IMG/VR virus record: IMGVR_UViG_3300042894_005807 | Location: 1 to 35,441 of that record | From: a virus | DNA length: 35,441 nt | Strand: one strand, 5' to 3' | Part shown: positions 1 through 7,986 of the stretch, piece after piece | How the letters are laid out: each line of letters opens with the position of its first letter | Numbering within the stretch: the stretch's first letter is position 1 | Translations under genes and position numbers: made by a program | Notes under the pieces: generated by a model | The model's input: the letters and a program-made list of their open reading frames with translations, nothing else | Database searches by the model: none | Told to the model about the DNA's origin: nothing

Positions 1-2
1 AA

Positions 3-866
3 ATTACAGGTGCTGCTGGAGCCGGACAAGGAGGTTCATCAGGAGTAGTAGATTGGATCGATGTAAAATATGATAAACCTTTTTTGAAAGGAGGTAAGCT
101 TCAAAATATTCGCCGTTTTCAAAACATATTAACAAAAGCCTATTTCGGAAAACCTGTTAAAGAATTAGATATGTCATTAGATGAAAAGAAAGGTACTTGC
201 TGCGGCAGATGTGGACACGTCCACGTGAAGGGGACTAGTTGCCCTAAACCTTTTCTATCAGGCAAACATCACTGTAAGCGTAGAACTAATGAAATGCATA
301 CGATGATTGATGATGGTCCTGACGAATTTCATCAAGTGAGAGCCGATCACGAAGAGGGTTTACAGGAGCTGAGTCTTACATCAACAGGAGTACCTGAGTT
401 TTTACAGTTTGTTCATGAGAATCCAGAAGCTATAGATGATTTAGGTTTTAGTTCTTTCGAAGACTTGCAAGAATATATTCAAGATGCTTCAGGACAGGAA
501 TGGTATGAGTTACAAGCCGAACTTGAAGACTTTAAAAAGTCAAAATCCGTTGATGAAACTGATCAATTCTGCGAGGCATGTCTTGCTGAATATCTTCTCG
601 AATACGAGCATAAGCTTGAAGAAGCAGAATATAGAGGCCGTAAAGTGAGCCTCGGTAAACCTTTTCTTACACCTGGAGGCCCTAAGAAGAGATCGGTGTA
701 TGTTAAGAATGCAAAAGGGAATGTCGTTAAGGTTAACTTCGGCGACCCTAACATGAAAATAAAAAAGTCTAATCCTAAGCGCAGAAAAAGCTTCAGGGCA
801 AGACATAAATGTAGTAACCCTGGACCTAGGTGGAAAGCCCGCTACTGGTCCTGCAGAGCATGGTAA
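3..866 (+). CDS. Cys-rich basic virion-type protein, 5' end outside window
   Basis: The frame is open from the left edge (…[24 protein letters not shown]), so the gene starts before the window. A TTG at 84 is not a convincing start. The visible part has a Cys/His cluster near 195-280 (CCGRCGH, then SCPKPF and KHHCKRR) that could bind zinc, an acidic helical middle (about 320-560), and a second Cys pair ([13 protein letters not shown]). The C-terminus is very basic: [20 protein letters not shown], then RARHKC and a final [10 protein letters not shown] recognise this tail as a module recurrent in T4-like phage proteins from aquatic metagenomes; its biochemical role is unknown to me. The stop is one base from the next ATG, so it probably belongs to the same operon. 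A packaged, DNA-contacting head protein is my inference from the basic tail and the neighbours. The N-terminus, which would show a capsid-targeting peptide, is missing. Confidence 0.8.
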   Translation: MTGAAGAGQGGSSGVVDWIDVKYDKPFLKGGKLQNIRRFQNILTKAYFGKPVKELDMSLDEKKGTCCGRCGHVHVKGTSCPKPFLSGKHHCKRRTNEMHTMIDDGPDEFHQVRADHEEGLQELSLTSTGVPEFLQFVHENPEAIDDLGFSSFEDLQEYIQDASGQEWYELQAELEDFKKSKSVDETDQFCEACLAEYLLEYEHKLEEAEYRGRKVSLGKPFLTPGGPKKRSVYVKNAKGNVVKVNFGDPNMKIKKSNPKRRKSFRARHKCSNPGPRWKARYWSCRAW

Positions 867-867
867 A

Positions 868-3513
868 ATGTATAGACTAAAAGACATACTAGATAGCAGT
901 ACCGAATGTTCTTCCTGTGGTAGATCAAGAAGGCTTGTGGAAGCATACAGCGAGAGCGCTATTAAAGGATTCCTAGACAGATTCAAAGAGCAAGCTGACG
1001 ATCTTAATATCAATATTGATGAAAAAGAGATAAGAACTCTCATTAAAATATTTGATAGAACTAAAGAAGGGCTTCCAAGTGATAAGAGAGATTTGACTAA
1101 ATGGAAGCTACCTGAGCTCATGAGATTTGCAACTAAAGGAGCTGCAGGAAAGAAGATTAGCGATGAAGAAAAAATCGAAATAACACCTGATGTAGTATAT
1201 CATAATGACGATGATTCGATTGTCATATACAACGGGAGTACAGAAGGTAATTGTATTAAATTTGGTAGAGGCGAACAATGGTGTATAACAAGATCCTCAT
1301 TCCCAAACTACCGTTATAGTTCAGGTAGAAGCTACCCTACTTTTTATTTAGCAAAAAACAAAAATCTTTCCGACAGCGATAAACTGAGCTTTGTTGCAAT
1401 TCAAGTTAAAGATCCTAAACAAACCAGTGAAAGCAATAGATACGTCTATACTAATAGAAAGAACTCCCCCCACGAGTCTGAGTCTATGAGTCTTGAGAAG
1501 TTGAAATCTGAAGTACCGTGGTTAAAAGATATTCCGAATCTACAATCTATTCTAAAGTATATCCCTCTATCAACTGCAGAGAAAGTTTCTCACGAATATC
1601 GAAACAATCCTTTGACATATAAGGAATGGACTAAACTTCCTTTTGCGGTAAAAGAACAATACTTAGTTGTAAGAAAAGAAAGAGATGAGTTTTTTCAAGA
1701 TATTACAAATGAAAAGTTTGTAAATACTTATCTAAAGAACTTCCCAGATATTTTAAAGTTTGTTGCTGAAACTCCAGGCATAGTCGATAAACAGCTCCTC
1801 CTTCAAAACCTAGATATCTTCCCTGATTCAGCTAGAAAATCTATCGTCGCAAATCTAGGCGATGGTATTGATACAGAAAAGTTAGGCTCAAGTGAAATAC
1901 CTTTTGATGTTAAAAAACTCCTAGTACGGCAAAATAAGTGGAAATTAAAACCTGATGAAAAGGTATACATGGCCGATAACGGAGATACTATTGTAAAGCT
2001 GACGGTAGGTGATGATGTTAAGATGGGGCTATATCAAGCTGAAGACGATTTTCCGAACGTCAAAATTAATAAAAGAACGTCTAGATACCTACTCGATTAT
2101 CCTGAATTGGATAAGTTACCTTTTTCTAACTTAGTAGATTTATCTGAAAAAGGAGTTCTAGATAAAGAAGTAATAGATAAAGTAATTGCAAACGCTAAAA
2201 AAGATCCTAATTCAACTATTACGGTTAAAGATACTAAAGACGGGGAAGTTATTATCGATTCAAGTAATTTACAGGCTTACAAAGTAAAAGACGGTAAGCT
2301 GACCAAAGCAACTTCTTTTGAAGATCCAGGAGTGAAAGATGCTTTTCAAGCATCGATGGAAAATGATGAGTTCAAAAAGAACGCCATTAATATAGCGGCT
2401 AGAGCTACAGATCCCCTGCCTTCATCGTTAAGCTTCAATACGCTTTCTGACATAATAGACTCCGTCCCTTTGAGTCAAAGAACAGTACCCGTTATGCTGA
2501 ATAGAGGCTATGAGCCTCAAAACGGCTTTGTGTATGTAGATACAAGTACTGGCGAACCCGTAATTAATTTCATGAAAGCAGATCCTAGAACAGGGTCTGA
2601 ATACTTCGATATAATAAAGACCTTGAGACGAAATGGTAGGAAAATTAATACAAGGATGGATGCTGCAGAGGTACCTCAATATTTTGAAATACTGAGGGCT
2701 AGAGGAAAGCAGTTTAGCGATAATGAAATACTCTCTATAATGAGAGATAAAGGAAGTTACAGTAATTTCATAAGAAAATTTGCAACAAGTAATCCCCCTG
2801 TTGATCCAAATAACGTATACAAAATAGTATACGACGAAAACAGTAGAACAATTTATCTAGTAAATACAGTTAATCGCAGAGAGAGTAAAAAGCTCAATCC
2901 ACAAACAGGAAATCTAGTCGGTGCTATGCTATCACAAGGACGGTATAATGAATTGCTACCGACCCAACAGCAGCCACAACAAGCAGCTGCAGCACCCGGA
3001 CAACCAGCTGCACAAGGACAGCAGCCTGCCCGTACCTACTACCAGCAACCAGCCCCAACCGGTGACGTAAATATCCTACAAACGATGCAACAGCTAGGTG
3101 CATCTGCTCAATTTGCACGTATCCCTGATAACGATAGGAGAAGATTAAATATTACCAACGGAGCCCCTCTCAATCCGAGAGTAGACGGAGGTGCACGTCG
3201 TAGAAACCAGCTACTAGGTAATGCCGGACGAGTAGAAGCTGCTTATGCCGCTCTCACTAGTAGAATTTATGTGATAAGACTTACTAACGGAACCCAAGTT
3301 ATCTCAATAAAAGTATATCCAGGTAATAGAGAATACTTATTGATACCTGGTCAGAGAGCATATCAAGTAGACGAACCTAATCAACTTTTAGCCCTACTCC
3401 GTCAGAATAATTTAGCAGAAATGAAAAAGTATTTAGTGAACAGCTATATTGATTCTAATCCAGGCGGGCTAGAGGAACTTAAACAAATCTTACGTAAACA
3501 TACAACTCAATAA
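868..3513 (+). CDS. large putative head-internal protein with a WCI-type domain (881 aa)
   Basis: The N-terminus MYRLKDILDSS resembles the MIKLIDILNE peptide of two genes downstream, and a possible prohead-protease site (RRLVE/AY) lies at residues 21-26 after a CSSC pair. Residues about 105-180 hold a compact motif, STEGNCIKFGRGEQWCIT, followed by an FYLAKNK..SDSDK..FVAIQV stretch. I have seen this GxGxxWC arrangement in large phage virion proteins but know no assigned activity. The middle is helical and charged. A Gln/Pro/Ala linker (nt about 2955-3070) separates a C-terminal domain with a DNDRRRLN stretch and the final LKQILRKH helix. No membrane segment or enzyme signature is obvious. The leader-type N-terminus and the operon suggest that it is packaged in the head and perhaps ejected with DNA, as large internal proteins of other phages are. 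That is inference. Confidence 0.85.
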   Translation: MYRLKDILDSSTECSSCGRSRRLVEAYSESAIKGFLDRFKEQADDLNINIDEKEIRTLIKIFDRTKEGLPSDKRDLTKWKLPELMRFATKGAAGKKISDEEKIEITPDVVYHNDDDSIVIYNGSTEGNCIKFGRGEQWCITRSSFPNYRYSSGRSYPTFYLAKNKNLSDSDKLSFVAIQVKDPKQTSESNRYVYTNRKNSPHESESMSLEKLKSEVPWLKDIPNLQSILKYIPLSTAEKVSHEYRNNPLTYKEWTKLPFAVKEQYLVVRKERDEFFQDITNEKFVNTYLKNFPDILKFVAETPGIVDKQLLLQNLDIFPDSARKSIVANLGDGIDTEKLGSSEIPFDVKKLLVRQNKWKLKPDEKVYMADNGDTIVKLTVGDDVKMGLYQAEDDFPNVKINKRTSRYLLDYPELDKLPFSNLVDLSEKGVLDKEVIDKVIANAKKDPNSTITVKDTKDGEVIIDSSNLQAYKVKDGKLTKATSFEDPGVKDAFQASMENDEFKKNAINIAARATDPLPSSLSFNTLSDIIDSVPLSQRTVPVMLNRGYEPQNGFVYVDTSTGEPVINFMKADPRTGSEYFDIIKTLRRNGRKINTRMDAAEVPQYFEILRARGKQFSDNEILSIMRDKGSYSNFIRKFATSNPPVDPNNVYKIVYDENSRTIYLVNTVNRRESKKLNPQTGNLVGAMLSQGRYNELLPTQQQPQQAAAAPGQPAAQGQQPARTYYQQPAPTGDVNILQTMQQLGASAQFARIPDNDRRRLNITNGAPLNPRVDGGARRRNQLLGNAGRVEAAYAALTSRIYVIRLTNGTQVISIKVYPGNREYLLIPGQRAYQVDEPNQLLALLRQNNLAEMKKYLVNSYIDSNPGGLEELKQILRKHTTQ

Positions 3514-3514
3514 A

Positions 3515-3796
3515 ATGAATAAATCTAAAGTAATCCTAGAGGTTCTTCGCCGTATAATGAAGAAAGCTATTGTAGAGAATGCGCCTGTCAAAGCACCTGA
3601 AAAACCTAAGCAAGAGCCTGGTACTAAAGAAAGACCTACAACACCATCTGAGCCAAAGAAGCCTCGTAGAAGTCCAGGTGGAAATCCTGATACAATGCCT
3701 AAGCCTGGAATAAAAGCAGGTACAGATAAAGCCTCTATGAAAGAAAACGACATGCTTAAAAAAATTGAAACTCGATATAAATCTAGAAAAAAATAA
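3515..3796 (+). CDS. small Lys/Pro-rich basic protein (93 aa), probable packaged head protein
   Basis: The protein begins with a short amphipathic helix (VILEVLRRIMKKAIVE) that ends in an I-V-E site before NAPV, matching the [I/L]-x-E rule of T4-type prohead proteases. The rest is a low-complexity Pro/Lys/Glu chain (KPKQEPGTKERP, KKPRRSPGG) ending in KKIETRYKSRKK. It looks unstructured and strongly basic overall, like small internal head proteins that sit among packaged DNA. Its stop overlaps the next start by one base (TAATG), so it is translated in an operon with both neighbours. I do not recognise a named family. Function by analogy to T4 internal proteins is inference. Confidence 0.75.
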   Translation: MNKSKVILEVLRRIMKKAIVENAPVKAPEKPKQEPGTKERPTTPSEPKKPRRSPGGNPDTMPKPGIKAGTDKASMKENDMLKKIETRYKSRKK

Positions 3797-4941
3797 TGGG
3801 ACATCTGCTTGAAATAGAGTACGAGAAAATATTCTCGCCTAAAACAATGGCTGCCCTTAAAGGTAAGTCTGGAGAATCGCTGCGTCAAATGCTCGGAAAT
3901 AAGAGCTTGATGCAGTCAATGATGAAATCTCAAAAGCTGTTGAATGAAATTGTCCAAGCAGAAGAAGGTTACCGCGATGAATTAGAGATGGTAGCCGCAC
4001 AAATAGTTACAGATGCATACCCTATAATTGATTACGCTAATATTAAGATAGACGGTAAGATAGTTACTTCCCCAAGTGAATTTAAAATACAACAACCACC
4101 TCCCGAAGAAGATCCCGCTTCCCCCGACTTTGGAGAAGACGATCCGGAGAAAATGAAAGCCAAGCGCCGTATTATTAACGGTGTAACTCAAGGTGCATCT
4201 ATTCGGGGTGCTTTTGGCTTCATGGTTTTTAGAGAATACCTGGATCAGATAGATCCAGAACTCGTCGAGAAGTATAATGAAATTTTAAAGCTAGCATTCG
4301 GTATTTACGATGATCCTAATGCTATAGCTATGATGTTATCTATGCTTGCCCAGGGTCAAACTGGCCCACAAGGCGGTGAGAGTGAAATGGAGTACGACGA
4401 GGATAATCAGCAGTTTGTAATTAAGGCACGTGCTATTTGCTTCCCAATGCTCGTACACGAAATAGTAAAAGGACTGTATGAGATTGTAGGGACTAAAGGA
4501 TTCGGAGCTGACAAAGCCAAGAATCAAGCTATCGTAAATGCAATTGATAAACTAGAACACGAACCCGAAGATTTGCAATACGGAAAGTTTATCTACGACG
4601 CAATACGCGACGTGTACAATAAGAGCGGAATAGAAGATCCACGAGTACGTGAATTATTTTTTGGATCAGTATACGAGCTACCAGATGACGAGTTTTTTCC
4701 ATTCATCGAGAATGCTATCAACGGTGAACTGACACCCGAACAGCTTAGATGGGCTCAAAACGAAATGCGCGATATCGAAAAGGATCTTAAAAAAGATGAT
4801 ACGGGATTGGAGGATTTAGATGAGGGTAAAGCCGACCGCTGTCTTAGAATTGCACGCCGAAAATACAGCAAGCCATCGGCCTACCGTTCAGGGGCAATTG
4901 TAAAATGCCGCAAAGGTAAAATCTGGAAGGGCCTAAAATGA
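3796..4941 (+). CDS. conserved T4-like phage protein with basic RKxIWKGLK tail (381 aa)
   Basis: Residues 1-60 are helical and contain the possible cleavage site KLLNE/IV. The centre (about 130-260) is a helical domain with FGFMVFREYL and the well-conserved-looking AICFPMLVHEIVKGLYEIVG. The next part is acidic. The last 35 residues switch to a basic module, ADRCLRIARRKYSKPSAYRS, then GAIVKCRKGKIWKGLK. I recognise that ending as a mobile C-terminal module shared by many otherwise unrelated T4-like phage proteins. It overlaps the next gene by four bases (ATGA). No enzyme motif is visible. A head-internal or core protein is inferred from the operon and the tail module. Confidence 0.8.
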   Translation: MGHLLEIEYEKIFSPKTMAALKGKSGESLRQMLGNKSLMQSMMKSQKLLNEIVQAEEGYRDELEMVAAQIVTDAYPIIDYANIKIDGKIVTSPSEFKIQQPPPEEDPASPDFGEDDPEKMKAKRRIINGVTQGASIRGAFGFMVFREYLDQIDPELVEKYNEILKLAFGIYDDPNAIAMMLSMLAQGQTGPQGGESEMEYDEDNQQFVIKARAICFPMLVHEIVKGLYEIVGTKGFGADKAKNQAIVNAIDKLEHEPEDLQYGKFIYDAIRDVYNKSGIEDPRVRELFFGSVYELPDDEFFPFIENAINGELTPEQLRWAQNEMRDIEKDLKKDDTGLEDLDEGKADRCLRIARRKYSKPSAYRSGAIVKCRKGKIWKGLK

Positions 4942-5633
4942 TCAAGCTCATCGACATATTAAACGAGATCAAAGAAGAAGAAAAAATAACCGGAGAATTT
5001 TCTGTTTTAAATACTAATGGAGTTTCTAAAGGAACTATTTTAACTCTCTATCACGCAACCAAGAACAAAGACTTAGAAGTAGGGAACAGACCTATACACC
5101 TTGGAACTAAATATCAAGCCGACGACAGAATTGATATGCTATGGGACTATAGCCCAGTTTACTATCTACATCAAGTAAAAGTCAGACTTTCAAATCCTTA
5201 CCCTAAGATTCTATGGGATGTAGATAGAGGAATGGCACACAACGTACAAGATTATTTAAAGTACGGAGATTATAACGAATACGTATACTATAATAAAGCA
5301 GAAGGTTTCCCTGAATATAAAAATGAGAATTTTTCCCTGTTTATAGTCAACTTTTCAAAGTCTTACATAAGCAGTAAAGTAGTAGGTATAGTTGAAACGG
5401 GGCATAATGATATTAAAGAAGAGAAAGAATCTCTTCATAAGTGGTTTTCAAGACAAGGTGGATCAGGTGGATCAAAAGGTTGGGTAGACTGCAATACCTG
5501 CCGTAAAGATCCAAAGACAGGTAGAAAGAAATGTAAAGCATGTGGTAGACAAAAGGGTGAGAAGAGAGCTAAATATCCATCCTGCCGTCCAACACCATCT
5601 CAATGTAGCCGTAAGGGGAAAGGTAAAACATGA
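4938..5633 (+). CDS. putative capsid-packaged ADP-ribosyltransferase-like protein with zinc-ribbon tail (231 aa)
   Basis: Three parts are visible. Residues 1-10 (MIKLIDILNE) are a leader ending in an L-N-E site, almost identical to that of the next gene. Residues 36-150 resemble the PARP/toxin-type ADP-ribosyltransferase fold seen in many phage and bacterial proteins: LYHAT (38-41 with His39), then HLGTKYQADDR (54-64), then NEYVYYNKAEG (113-123, Glu122 as the candidate catalytic Glu) followed by a hydrophobic strand. Residues 166-231 are a basic Cys module: LHKWFSRQGGSGGSKGWVDC, then a CxxC-x10-CxxC zinc-ribbon pattern (Cys185, 188, 199, 202) and a Lys/Arg-rich end. T4 packages the ADP-ribosyltransferase Alt with a cleaved leader and ejects it to modify host RNA polymerase; this would be a shorter analogue. 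The ART call rests on motif spacing only. Confidence 0.7.
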   Translation: MIKLIDILNEIKEEEKITGEFSVLNTNGVSKGTILTLYHATKNKDLEVGNRPIHLGTKYQADDRIDMLWDYSPVYYLHQVKVRLSNPYPKILWDVDRGMAHNVQDYLKYGDYNEYVYYNKAEGFPEYKNENFSLFIVNFSKSYISSKVVGIVETGHNDIKEEKESLHKWFSRQGGSGGSKGWVDCNTCRKDPKTGRKKCKACGRQKGEKRAKYPSCRPTPSQCSRKGKGKT

Positions 5634-5644
5634 GGTAAAACAAA

Positions 5645-5833
5645 ATGATTAAGTTAATCGATATATTAAACGAGGTTAAAGAAGGAGTTCACGATCCTGT
5701 GAAGCCTGGAATCCTCAAGAAAAGACTTGGAAACCTATCCTGTTCAAGGGTAAGATCGGCTAAATCCAAACTAAAAGATAAAGGGACTCACTACGCAAAA
5801 GCACTTCAACGTTATTTAAACTATCATTGCTAA
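5645..5833 (+). CDS. small basic head-internal protein (62 aa)
   Basis: The first 13 residues (MIKLIDILNEVKE) repeat the leader of the preceding gene almost exactly, while the DNA differs at synonymous positions (atgattaagttaatc against atgatcaagctcatc). After the L-N-E site the mature part is about 50 residues: GVHDPVKPGILKKRLG, a CSRVRSAKSKLKDKG helix, and ALQRYLNYHC. It is strongly basic. I recognise this mature domain as a recurrent small protein or protein tail in T4-like phages from water metagenomes; no function is known to me. A packaged DNA-binding protein is the simplest reading. The next gene's late-promoter box starts one base after the stop codon. Confidence 0.8.
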   Translation: MIKLIDILNEVKEGVHDPVKPGILKKRLGNLSCSRVRSAKSKLKDKGTHYAKALQRYLNYHC

Positions 5834-5834
5834 C

Positions 5835-5841
5835 TATTTAT
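5835..5841 (+). promoter_or_regulatory. late-promoter-like box cTATTTATta
   Basis: Box between two head-internal genes, directly after a stop codon. Only 4 nt separate it from the ATG at 5846, so a T4-like start point would fall on or inside the start codon. Confidence 0.5.
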
Positions 5842-5845
5842 TACC

Positions 5846-6199
5846 ATGATAAAGCTCAAACATCTACTTCCAGAGTGCAATGAATGTGCACGTGATTGGA
5901 ATCACGGCCACGACCATGAAGCCGGTATGGCTAAGAACGAGTTAAGAGATATGATCTCTAACGCATCTAAGATCGATTCGATGGTAGGTGAAGGAGATAA
6001 CTTACCTGGATGGGTATCAGCATATATCTCATTGGCTGCTGACTATATGCATTCAGTATCTGAGTATCTAGCAGGTGAAACAAGTAGAATGCAAGAGCCA
6101 GGTCCTGGATATGGTTTAGAAGAAAAGAAAGCCCATAGTAAGGCACAACAAGCCGCCATTGCAATAGCAATGCAGAAAGCGGGTAAAAAACCAAAATAA
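5846..6199 (+). CDS. head-internal protein with helical metagenome-phage domain (117 aa)
   Basis: The leader MIKLKHLLPE ends in an L-P-E site. It is followed by CNECARDWNHGHDHEAG, rich in Cys and His. The core (residues 33-80) is a helical module, MAKNELRDMISNASKID and a WVSAYISLAADYMHSVSEYL stretch. I recognise it as a common domain in T4-like phage proteins, usually joined to other leaders or tails. The C-terminus, KAHSKAQQAAIAIAMQKAGK, is a basic alanine-rich helix. No catalytic motif is seen. Together with the two preceding genes it forms a cluster of near-identical leaders on unrelated bodies. Function unknown; packaging into the head is inferred. Confidence 0.8.
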   Translation: MIKLKHLLPECNECARDWNHGHDHEAGMAKNELRDMISNASKIDSMVGEGDNLPGWVSAYISLAADYMHSVSEYLAGETSRMQEPGPGYGLEEKKAHSKAQQAAIAIAMQKAGKKPK

Positions 6200-6200
6200 A

Positions 6201-6800
6201 ATGAATCTAGACAAACTAAAAGGACACGTTCCTGACACAGTAATTGCCCAGATCCCTGAAGTAGGTGAAAAATTTGCTATCAATACCCCTCTACGTCTTG
6301 CACACTTTCTAAGTCAGTGCGGACATGAATCAGGCGGATTCAAGTTAGTAAACGAAAACCTAAATTACGGAGCAAAAGGTCTTGTTGGTATTTTCAAGAA
6401 GTATTTTCCCGATGAAGCAAAAGCTAAACTATACGAACGTAAGCCCGAGAAAATTGCAAACCTGGTTTACGGAAGTAGAATGGGAAATGGTCCTGAGGCT
6501 TCCGGTGACGGTTATCGCTTTCGCGGTCGTGGTTATATTCAGCTTACTGGCAAAGATAACTATAAAGCCTTTGACGCTATTGTTGCAGAAAATATCCTCG
6601 AAAATCCGGACTTAGTTGCTTCAAAGTACCCACTTTTATCAGCAGCTTGGTATTGGAATAGCCGTAAATTAAATGCTGTAGCCGATCAAGGCGCTACTGA
6701 TGAAATCGTAACCAAAGTGACCAAGCTAGTAAATGGCGGTACTATTGGATTACCTGATCGCATTAAGCATTTTAAAGAGTATCATACGCTACTTACATAA
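6201..6800 (+). CDS. GH19 chitinase-like endolysin (199 aa)
   Basis: The whole length matches the glycoside hydrolase family 19 endolysin fold used by many phages to cut the glycan strands of peptidoglycan. Visible motifs are LAHFLSQCGHESGGF (33-47, with Glu43 the likely general acid), YGAKGL, the GDGYRFRGRGYIQLTGKDNY block (102-121) that lines the substrate groove, and SAAWYWNSRKLN near the end. Length is typical for a single-domain enzyme. There is no signal peptide, so a holin or virion delivery would be needed to reach the wall. It has no capsid-targeting leader although it sits inside the internal-protein operon, one base after the previous stop. It could serve lysis or, less likely, entry. 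Confidence 0.93.
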   Translation: MNLDKLKGHVPDTVIAQIPEVGEKFAINTPLRLAHFLSQCGHESGGFKLVNENLNYGAKGLVGIFKKYFPDEAKAKLYERKPEKIANLVYGSRMGNGPEASGDGYRFRGRGYIQLTGKDNYKAFDAIVAENILENPDLVASKYPLLSAAWYWNSRKLNAVADQGATDEIVTKVTKLVNGGTIGLPDRIKHFKEYHTLLT

Positions 6801-6802
6801 GA

Positions 6803-7411
6803 ATGAGAACACTTGTTAACGAAGTACGTCAGCTACAAAAGATAGCAGGGCTCTTAAAAGAGGATGATATCGACTTGTCTGATACCCCGAAGTTTGCAAA
6901 TTTAAAAAGTAAGCTTATTACTTTTGTAAAACTGTTATATCCAGAAGCAATTAATGACGAATTAATTCTTAAATCTATAAGCCACGTTGTAGAAACTAAT
7001 GATGTTAACGATTTACTGATTATAATGGCAGATGTTCTAGGGGATGGTTCAGATGACCCGGATGCATTCGACGGAGTATTTTCTAGAAGTGATATAGAAT
7101 CAGCTGTTGATCAAGCCGACCTCCCTGACGAAATTGCAAATGACATAATAAACAGCCATTATGTAACACGTCTAGAACTAGGGGAAGATTTAGATCTATC
7201 CGATACTCCTGATTTTAAATCTAGACCACGAACAGTAGAAGAGTTTTTGGAAGAGGAAGACTTTATAAATTGGTTAATTGATAGTATACATGAGAATCTT
7301 GACTGGGAAAATACACAAGACCTAATTTATAACTATATAATAAAGAATAAAACATTAGAAGATTTTCAAGACGCTTGGAAAGGATATCAGGAAGAATTAG
7401 CCGGATATTAA
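6803..7411 (+). CDS. acidic head-internal protein with two DxDLSDTPxF motifs (202 aa)
   Basis: The leader MRTLVNEVRQLQKIAGLLKE carries an RQLQKIAG helix and ends in an L-K-E site. The sequence that follows, DDIDLSDTPKF (from residue 21), is repeated at residue 129 as DLDLSDTPDF, again just after a possible cleavage site (L-G-E). Leader and motif recur in the products at 14439 and 16557. The rest is acidic and helical, with a pattern of short Ile/Leu/Asp segments (VNDLLIIMADVLGDG, NWLIDSIHEN). No known domain is recognised. The paired site-plus-motif units hint that the prohead protease could cut it into two pieces. Location and leader point to the capsid core; the biochemical role is unknown. 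Confidence 0.78.
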   Translation: MRTLVNEVRQLQKIAGLLKEDDIDLSDTPKFANLKSKLITFVKLLYPEAINDELILKSISHVVETNDVNDLLIIMADVLGDGSDDPDAFDGVFSRSDIESAVDQADLPDEIANDIINSHYVTRLELGEDLDLSDTPDFKSRPRTVEEFLEEEDFINWLIDSIHENLDWENTQDLIYNYIIKNKTLEDFQDAWKGYQEELAGY

Positions 7412-7424
7412 GATAATTTTTGGA

Positions 7425-7431
7425 TATTTAT
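7425..7431 (+). promoter_or_regulatory. late-promoter-like box aTATTTATaa
   Basis: Six bases separate the box from the ATG at 7438. With T4 spacing (box at -13 to -6) the first transcribed base would be the A of that ATG, giving a leaderless message. Confidence 0.5.
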
Positions 7432-7437
7432 AATAAT

Positions 7438-7908
7438 ATGACAAGCAGAGAAATTATAAGAAGGTTAATACTTAACGAAGTGGAAAGGATGGAACCCAAA
7501 GTTCAATCTTTTGAGGACGATCCTATCAATTTCATTCTACAGAAGTATCCTACCCTCCGTAAGACTTTAGAGATGTTAATGTCTCCTGCTTACAAAGATT
7601 ACATTACAGGCATTTATATTATTGCCCCAAAGCCTACTACCTTTAAAGTTGTTCTCCATAACGGACAGTACTTTCTCTTAACCTTTATGGGAAAAGTTTA
7701 CGAAGCTACCGTTAATGGAAAGAAGTTCTACCTGCAGACAATTGGGGAAAGAGAAAGATGTACCAATGCTATTGCACGTGCACTAGCCGTTGGTAATCCC
7801 ATTGAGACTAAGGGTCCTGAAGGGGGAGAACAGGTAGCCGGTGAACCTGAAGAAGGTGTCGAAGAAACACCACCAGAAGAAGCAGAAGCAGAAGAAACAG
7901 AAGCTTAG
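7438..7908 (+). CDS. head-internal protein with acidic low-complexity tail (156 aa)
   Basis: I choose the ATG at 7438 and not the TTG at 7420, because the TTG overlaps the promoter-like box. The protein begins MTSREIIRRLILNE, a leader-like helix ending in an L-N-E site. The central part (about 20-115) is a small alpha/beta domain with a GIYIIAPKPTTFKVVLHNGQ strand pair and YEATVNGKKFYLQTIG, suggesting a compact beta-rich fold. The last 40 residues are almost only Glu, Pro, Gly and Ala (EEGVEETPPEEAEAEETEA). No family is recognised. It is the last gene before a strong terminator. Confidence 0.78.
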   Translation: MTSREIIRRLILNEVERMEPKVQSFEDDPINFILQKYPTLRKTLEMLMSPAYKDYITGIYIIAPKPTTFKVVLHNGQYFLLTFMGKVYEATVNGKKFYLQTIGERERCTNAIARALAVGNPIETKGPEGGEQVAGEPEEGVEETPPEEAEAEETEA

Positions 7909-7915
7909 TATAGAG

Positions 7916-7940
7916 CCCGGCCCAAAAAGCCGGGTTTTTT
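7916..7940 (+). terminator. rho-independent terminator
   Basis: A 6-bp GC stem (cccggc / gccggg) encloses a 7-base loop and is followed by six Ts. It closes the internal-protein operon a few bases after its last stop codon. Confidence 0.92.
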
Positions 7941-7960
7941 GTTGTTAGTCTGATTTTTTT

Positions 7961-7967
7961 TATTTAT
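7961..7967 (+). promoter_or_regulatory. late-promoter-like box tTATTTATac
   Basis: Lies between the terminator and the ATG at 7987, 19 nt upstream of the start. It would restart transcription for the small gene after termination. Confidence 0.55.
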
Positions 7968-7986
7968 ACTAATAGAAATCGTACTT

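Noticed and set aside
84-86. TTG as start of the first gene
   Set aside because: The frame continues to the left edge with protein-like sequence, so the gene is better seen as cut by the window.
86-94. gaaaggagg as a Shine-Dalgarno site
   Set aside because: It is inside an open coding frame with no suitable start codon at the right distance downstream.
540-1121. Long open frame on the - strand (193 aa)
   Set aside because: It spans the junction of two well-supported + strand genes, has a Ser/Leu-rich composition typical of antisense reading, and shows no motif.
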